Of a stretch of 10,401 nt of DNA, positions 7,258-10,401 are shown one piece after another (within the stretch, counting starts at the first letter, position 1; each line of letters begins with the position of its first letter). The notes beneath the pieces are model-generated. The model saw only the letters and a list, made by a program, of their open reading frames with translations, was not told where the DNA came from and did not search any database. Origin of the DNA: CAYQJV01 sp964417925 (GTDB lineage Bacteria > Hydrothermota > Tepidihabitantia > B3-TA06 > CAYQJV01); assembly GCA_964417925.1 (NCBI GenBank), contig CAYQJV010000052.1:1-10401 (forward strand), in the 5' to 3' direction. Made by a program: the position numbers and the translations under genes.

Positions 7258-7285
7258 ATGATACTCTTTAATAACTCTAAGTCAA
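7258..7285 (-). promoter_or_regulatory. Sigma-70-like promoter predicting a leaderless mRNA for the barrel gene
   Basis: On the minus strand TTGACT (7280-7285) is followed by a 16-bp spacer and TATCAT (7258-7263), each with five of six consensus matches. The -10 box ends 8 bases before the ATG at 7249, so transcription should begin at, or 1-3 nt before, the start codon. Confidence 0.6.
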
Positions 7286-7294
7286 GATTTATTA

Positions 7295-7327
7295 ATTTTC
7301 CACTAAACTTCAAACAACTTGGAAAAT
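7295..7327. repeat. Perfect 8-bp inverted repeat between exporter and barrel genes
   Basis: ATTTTCCA (7295-7302) and TGGAAAAT (7320-7327) are perfect inverted copies separated by 17 nt. It lies 7 nt past the exporter stop (7334) on the minus strand and could be a weak 3' hairpin of that transcript. It is AT-rich with a long loop and no clear U-tract, so it is not a convincing intrinsic terminator. An operator is also possible. Confidence 0.3.
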
Positions 7328-7333
7328 AAAGAA

Positions 7334-8347
7334 TCATCTACGTTTGATAATTTTGAGAAGACCGGGTAAAAGTGTTATTGTTACAAAAAATGCTACTCCA
7401 ACCCCTATAACAACAACTATTCCAAAACTGGGATAACCTTGGTATCTCGCAACAAAGAGAGAACCAAAAGCACACATCGTTGTTAAAGATGTATAAAGTA
7501 TTGCCCTTCCTATCCTTGTAAAAACCTCTTCCACGTTACCTATCATCCGATACCTGTGAACAATGTGAACTGCATCATCTATACCTATTCCTATTATTAA
7601 AGGCAGTGCAAGTACATTTAGAAAGTTCAAACCTACTCCACTAAGACCAAGGAATCCAAGCGTATAAATAAATGCAAACAAAACAGGAAGATATGCTATA
7701 AAAGCTTCTTTCAGACTTCTGAAATCAATAAGAAGTATCAACAAAATTACAGCAAAGACTATTAAAAGTGCCTTGATGGTCTCCTTTTTTCCTCTTTCCC
7801 ATAATACCTGCATTAACAGAGGCATACCAGTAGCATTTTTTATATTTTTAAACTGCGAGAGAAATCCATCCTTTCCTATACTCTCCCATACATCTTCCCT
7901 TGTAAAAATATTTACAAGGAATACTTTTCCATCTTCTGATACATACCTTCTTTTTATCTCTTCGGGAATTTCATCAAAAGTTATAAAGGATGTGCTTGAA
8001 GCCTCTATTACCAAAGGTTTAAGAGTATTAAAAAATATGTCATTTAAATTATTGATGATTTCTTTTGGACTATCTTCAACAAGACCTATAATTTCCTCAA
8101 AAACCTTTGAATTTAGAATATTTTTGCATTTTGCATAAACCCTGTCAATTCCTGCCATGTATGCTATGGTTTTAATCTCTACGATATTATCCTTAAGTCT
8201 TTTAATCTCTCTTTTTAAAAATCTTTTTTCAGGAGTTCTTTTCTTAAATAACATTGCCTTTTTATGAATTCTATGTAGATAAAACCTCCTGCGGTGTTGC
8301 TCTTTTGCTGAAGGAAGATAAAGATGTATTCCATCAACAAAACTCAC
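7334..8347 (-). CDS. MMPL/RND-family exporter, C-terminal part (third ORF)
   Basis: This 337-residue ORF corresponds to the second half of an RND exporter of the HAE3/MMPL type. It comprises a periplasmic domain (about 1-185, with a basic helix-rich stretch at 15-60) and five membrane segments (about 192-208, 213-235, 241-261, 280-299, 307-329). The fourth transmembrane motif of this half reads G253-I-G-I-D257-D, where RND pumps carry the proton-relay acid. The apparent GTG start overlaps the stop of the preceding ORF (GTGA) and has no Shine-Dalgarno. The first residues, S-F-V-D-G-I-H-L-Y-L-P, are the normal continuation of the L-P-G that ends the preceding ORF, so this is better read as a piece of one exporter. 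It cannot function as a pump alone. Confidence 0.8.
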   Translation of the reverse strand: MSFVDGIHLYLPSAKEQHRRRFYLHRIHKKAMLFKKRTPEKRFLKREIKRLKDNIVEIKTIAYMAGIDRVYAKCKNILNSKVFEEIIGLVEDSPKEIINNLNDIFFNTLKPLVIEASSTSFITFDEIPEEIKRRYVSEDGKVFLVNIFTREDVWESIGKDGFLSQFKNIKNATGMPLLMQVLWERGKKETIKALLIVFAVILLILLIDFRSLKEAFIAYLPVLFAFIYTLGFLGLSGVGLNFLNVLALPLIIGIGIDDAVHIVHRYRMIGNVEEVFTRIGRAILYTSLTTMCAFGSLFVARYQGYPSFGIVVVIGVGVAFFVTITLLPGLLKIIKRR

Positions 8348-8350
8348 CCT
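8344..8350 (-). other. Frame break 2 in the exporter (GGG-TGA)
   Basis: The minus strand reads A-GGG-TGA, with GGG at 8349-8347 and the TGA at 8346-8344. Reading G8347 twice (a -1 shift, or one extra G in the run) joins L-P-G to V-S-F-V-D-G in frame. The downstream frame is closed by TAA at 8362-8360, so the switch must lie within 8344-8359. Confidence 0.7.
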
Positions 8351-9225
8351 GGCAATTTCTTAACATATCTTGCTATTGAGCAAGCTTCCTCAAAAGTTTC
8401 AGCAAGTACTGAAATGTAATCTGCAGACATTCCGAACCTCTTTACAACCTCTTTCTGAGTCTCAACAGAGGAAAGTCCTTTTGCTTCAAGTTCAATTGGG
8501 TTTGCAGTGGTTTTTATTCTCTTAATTAAAAATAAGGACACAACAAGCAAGGAGGAAATAATAATAGGAAAAACAAGACCTGTTTTTTCTATCCTTTTTG
8601 CAAATCTTCCAAGAAATCCTGCTTTAAGATTTTTCTCTTCAATTTTTTTACCAAATATTTTAAGCATTGCAGGAAGCATAAATATAGTTGCTCCTGCAGT
8701 TGTTATCACTCCTGTACCAACTACTATTCCGAGTTCTTTTAAGACATCAAAACTTGTAAAATAGAGAGCAAAAAAGGAAGCAGATGTTGTTAATGCTCCG
8801 GTTATTATACCCCTTCCAACCTTTTTCAAAGCATTCCTTATCCCCTCTTTTTCACTTGATGCCTGTAGAATATGGATTGAATAGTCTATACCAAGTCCTA
8901 TTAAAATAGTAGCCACCATCACGGTCATCAAATTCAGGCGACCTATTAAAAAATAGGTTATACCAAAGGCCCAAATTATTCCAAAAAGGAGAGGTACTCC
9001 AACGAGCAAAGGAGCCTGAAAGATGCGAAAACCAAGTATAAAAAGAGCAATCACAAGAATAAAAGAAAGAATAGTGGTTATTGTACTGTCCTGCATACCT
9101 GTCTTATACTCATCATATCCAATAGAGTATATCCCTGTATCTTTTATCTTAACCCCTCTATGCCTTGCCTCCACCCTTTTTATTATCTTCCTCACCGAAT
9201 CCACAAAAGGTATTAACTTGCTCAT
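8344..9225 (-). CDS. MMPL/RND-family exporter, middle part (second ORF)
   Basis: This 293-residue ORF holds the end of the first periplasmic domain (1-46), membrane segments 2-6 (about 48-66, 72-93, 99-118, 139-156, 165-185), segment 7 (about 212-232) and the start of the second periplasmic domain. G110-L-G-I-D114-Y-S-I-H is the typical RND segment-4 motif with the proton-relay Asp. The ATG at 9225 overlaps the TGA of the first ORF (ATGA), has no Shine-Dalgarno, and would begin in the middle of a periplasmic domain. The open frame continues upstream as L-D-V-S-L-D, consistent with RND sequences. I read it as the central portion of one exporter. A separate, translationally coupled subunit is the less likely alternative. 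Confidence 0.8.
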   Translation of the reverse strand: MSKLIPFVDSVRKIIKRVEARHRGVKIKDTGIYSIGYDEYKTGMQDSTITTILSFILVIALFILGFRIFQAPLLVGVPLLFGIIWAFGITYFLIGRLNLMTVMVATILIGLGIDYSIHILQASSEKEGIRNALKKVGRGIITGALTTSASFFALYFTSFDVLKELGIVVGTGVITTAGATIFMLPAMLKIFGKKIEEKNLKAGFLGRFAKRIEKTGLVFPIIISSLLVVSLFLIKRIKTTANPIELEAKGLSSVETQKEVVKRFGMSADYISVLAETFEEACSIARYVKKLPG

Positions 9226-9911
9226 ATCAAGGCTGACATCGAGGGGACTATTGATATTAAAGCCATTTTTCCATCAAGGGATCTAAATATAATAGGACCA
9301 AGAACCATCTCTCTTATACCTATTTTTAAAAGAGTCTTCTCTTTGTCTTTCAAAAAATTTTTTATCCCATAGAGAAAATCTTCAAGAGCCATCAAGGAAG
9401 ATACTGATTCAATCTCATAACTCTCCAGATTTTCTTCTTTTTCTATATACTCCTTTTCAAAATTCTCGTTCAAATTGAACAAAAAAGAATCAATATTTGC
9501 AGAGGAAAAGAGTCTTTCGCTTGCAGAAAGCACTGAACTATCAAGAAGCATAAAAGCATGCTTTCTTATAAAATCCTCATCCTGCTCAAAAGTTAAGGCC
9601 TTCACATATCCAATTTTCTTAAGTTTTTCAAGTTCTTTTTTTATCTCTTTTCCAATAGAAATAAGAGAATCAATGTTTTCATGCTCCACCACTACCACTA
9701 AACCTCCCTCATTACCAAACTCTTTTAATATTCTTTCAAAATTTAAAGCAACCGGCTCATTTTTTGGAACAAGTCCAAGCCATGTAAGTTCAAGCCTAAG
9801 TTTTGATGAGAAAAATCCCAGAATAAGGGTAATAACAAAACCTAAAATTAAAACCCTCCATGGATGTTTTGCTGTTATATTTGAAATATAATCAAAAAGT
9901 TTGTTTTTCAT
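9222..9911 (-). CDS. MMPL/RND-family exporter, N-terminal part (first ORF)
   Basis: This 229-residue ORF begins with a short cytosolic stretch, the H-P-W-R motif (16-19) common at the N-terminus of HAE3-type RND proteins, and membrane segment 1 (about 20-38). The first periplasmic domain follows, with acidic helices (about 145-170) and the family's R-S-L-D-G-K segment near 208-213. From residue 224 the sequence (S-M-S-A-L-I) no longer resembles the family and it stops. The ATG is firmly set by GGGAGGAA just upstream, the only good ribosome site among the three exporter ORFs. It lies 10 nt after the upstream barrel gene. The substrate is not predictable; relatives move lipids, hopanoids, lipoproteins or hydrophobic compounds. 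Confidence 0.8.
   Translation of the reverse strand: MKNKLFDYISNITAKHPWRVLILGFVITLILGFFSSKLRLELTWLGLVPKNEPVALNFERILKEFGNEGGLVVVVEHENIDSLISIGKEIKKELEKLKKIGYVKALTFEQDEDFIRKHAFMLLDSSVLSASERLFSSANIDSFLFNLNENFEKEYIEKEENLESYEIESVSSLMALEDFLYGIKNFLKDKEKTLLKIGIREMVLGPIIFRSLDGKMALISIVPSMSALI
9240..9248 (-). other. Frame break 1 in the exporter (GTC-CCC-TCG)
   Basis: The minus strand reads GTC-CCC-TCG, with a run of four C at 9246-9243. Reading C9243 twice, or having five C, continues in frame as V-P-L-D-V-S-L-D-M-S-K, joining the first ORF to the second. The second frame is closed upstream by TGA at 9276-9274, so the switch must lie within 9222-9273. A CCC codon slipping back one base re-pairs perfectly here. 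Confidence 0.65.
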
Positions 9912-9913
9912 AT

Positions 9914-9921
9914 TTCCTCCC
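9914..9921 (-). promoter_or_regulatory. Shine-Dalgarno of the exporter
   Basis: The minus strand reads GGGAGGAA (9921-9914), two bases before the ATG at 9911, directly after the stop of the barrel gene. The two downstream exporter ORFs lack any comparable site. Confidence 0.75.
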
Positions 9922-10401
9922 TTAAAATTCTTTTCTTATTCTTAAAAATGCTCCTTTATGCATAAAGGAATACTCACCTCCTTTACCGAAAGGGAAAAAA
10001 GAAGAAAAAATAAGCCAAGCTTCATCAGAGATTGAATACCTGAAATTAAAAATCACCATTCCACTAAAATCTTCTGGGTTTAAAACAAAGGAAAGATTTA
10101 CTTTATTGAATTCAAGATCCCTTGTAATGTTAAAATAAATCTCATGCCTTCCCATTGTTAAAGAATTTCCACTAAGATAAAGTATGTAATCTCCAAGGCT
10201 ATAATCATTCTTTCCCTCTCCATTGTAAAGATACTCCAAAAGAAATGTTGTAAGACCATCAGAAAAGAGATACGTAACTCCTCCAAGAACAATAAAACTT
10301 CCTTCTTTCCATTTTAGAAACTCACCATAAACATTAAATCCTGAAACTTCCATTGCAAAATCTGCTATTATACCTTTATCATCTTTTTCTTTTAAAAGAA
10401 A
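9922..10401 (-). CDS. Beta-barrel-like outer-membrane protein, C-terminal part (partial at right edge)
   Basis: The frame stays open through 10401, adding at least 16 codons before the ATG at 10353, so that ATG is probably internal. About 159 residues are visible. They alternate hydrophobic and polar residues with many aromatics and Gly, including a G-E-F strand near the start, G-G-V-T-Y-L-F and L-L-E-Y-L-Y-N-G segments as in porin-like barrels, and a C-terminal Phe after L-R-I-R-K-E, the classic outer-membrane assembly signal. It precedes the RND exporter by 10 nt in the same operon, so it is probably its outer-membrane partner or a co-regulated porin. The exact family is not recognised; a resemblance to DUF1302-like barrels found near RND genes is only an impression. 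Confidence 0.7.
   Translation of the reverse strand, partial: FLLKEKDDKGIIADFAMEVSGFNVYGEFLKWKEGSFIVLGGVTYLFSDGLTTFLLEYLYNGEGKNDYSLGDYILYLSGNSLTMGRHEIYFNITRDLEFNKVNLSFVLNPEDFSGMVIFNFRYSISDEAWLIFSSFFPFGKGGEYSFMHKGAFLRIRKEF

Noticed and set aside
9475..9891. Long plus-strand open frame of 138 codons opposite the exporter
   Set aside because: It mirrors the clearly coding RND frame, has low-complexity Ser/Phe/Lys content and no ribosome site; it is an antisense shadow. The same applies to other antisense frames at 79-408, 2226-2504, 4182-4484, 7773-8138, 8507-8764 and 9023-9286.
1..10401. CRISPR arrays, tRNA or rRNA genes, insertion sequences, phage genes, riboswitches
   Set aside because: No spaced repeats, no tRNA-like cloverleaf or CCA end, no transposase motifs, and no non-coding stretch longer than about 120 bases that could hold a riboswitch.

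Overview
This is a compact, AT-rich bacterial chromosome segment (about one third G+C by eye, not counted). It has Lys/Glu/Ile-rich proteins, almost no intergenic DNA, and no sign of phage, transposons, tRNA, rRNA or CRISPR. LepA, signal peptidase I and HemW mark it as bacterial. Two beta-barrel-like outer-membrane proteins, an LpxH-type phosphoesterase and an RND exporter point to a two-membrane (diderm) envelope. An archaeal-style geranylgeranyl-reductase flavoprotein and the high charge content would suit an anaerobic, possibly thermophilic, deep-branching lineage such as a WOR-3-like candidate phylum. That placement is inference only.

Layout. (1) 1-2078, plus strand: the C-terminal end of an unrecognised protein, then a geranylgeranyl-reductase-family flavoprotein and a calcineurin-like LpxH-type phosphoesterase, each overlapping its predecessor. 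(2) 2084-2833, minus strand: a lone slipin (SPFH/stomatin family), converging on the phosphoesterase with only 5 nt between stop codons. (3) 2834-2953: a divergent promoter region. (4) 2954-6586, plus strand: lepA, lepB and hemW as a tight operon, with a good promoter so close to lepA that the mRNA is probably leaderless. (5) 6587-7249, minus strand: a small beta-barrel-like protein whose stop codon directly abuts the hemW stop; it also has a consensus-like promoter that predicts a leaderless mRNA. (6) 7334-9911, minus strand: an MMPL/RND-family exporter split into three ORFs. (7) 9922-10401, minus strand: the C-terminal part of a second beta-barrel-like protein, upstream of the exporter in the same operon and open to the right edge.

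How the genes fit together. The plus-strand operons cover membrane lipid and envelope chemistry (the reductase and phosphoesterase) and translation plus protein export and haem handling (LepA, LepB, HemW). The minus-strand genes on the right look like an envelope export unit: an inner-membrane RND pump next to outer-membrane barrels.

Most notable points: the exporter would be a single 859-residue protein if one base were read twice at each of two short C/G runs (9243 and 8347); three promoters share a TTGAC(C/T) box and a 16-bp spacer, two of them predicting leaderless mRNAs; and LepB has an unusually large aromatic insert between its catalytic Ser and Lys. I found no clearly new biological system. 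The split exporter is the best candidate for follow-up.
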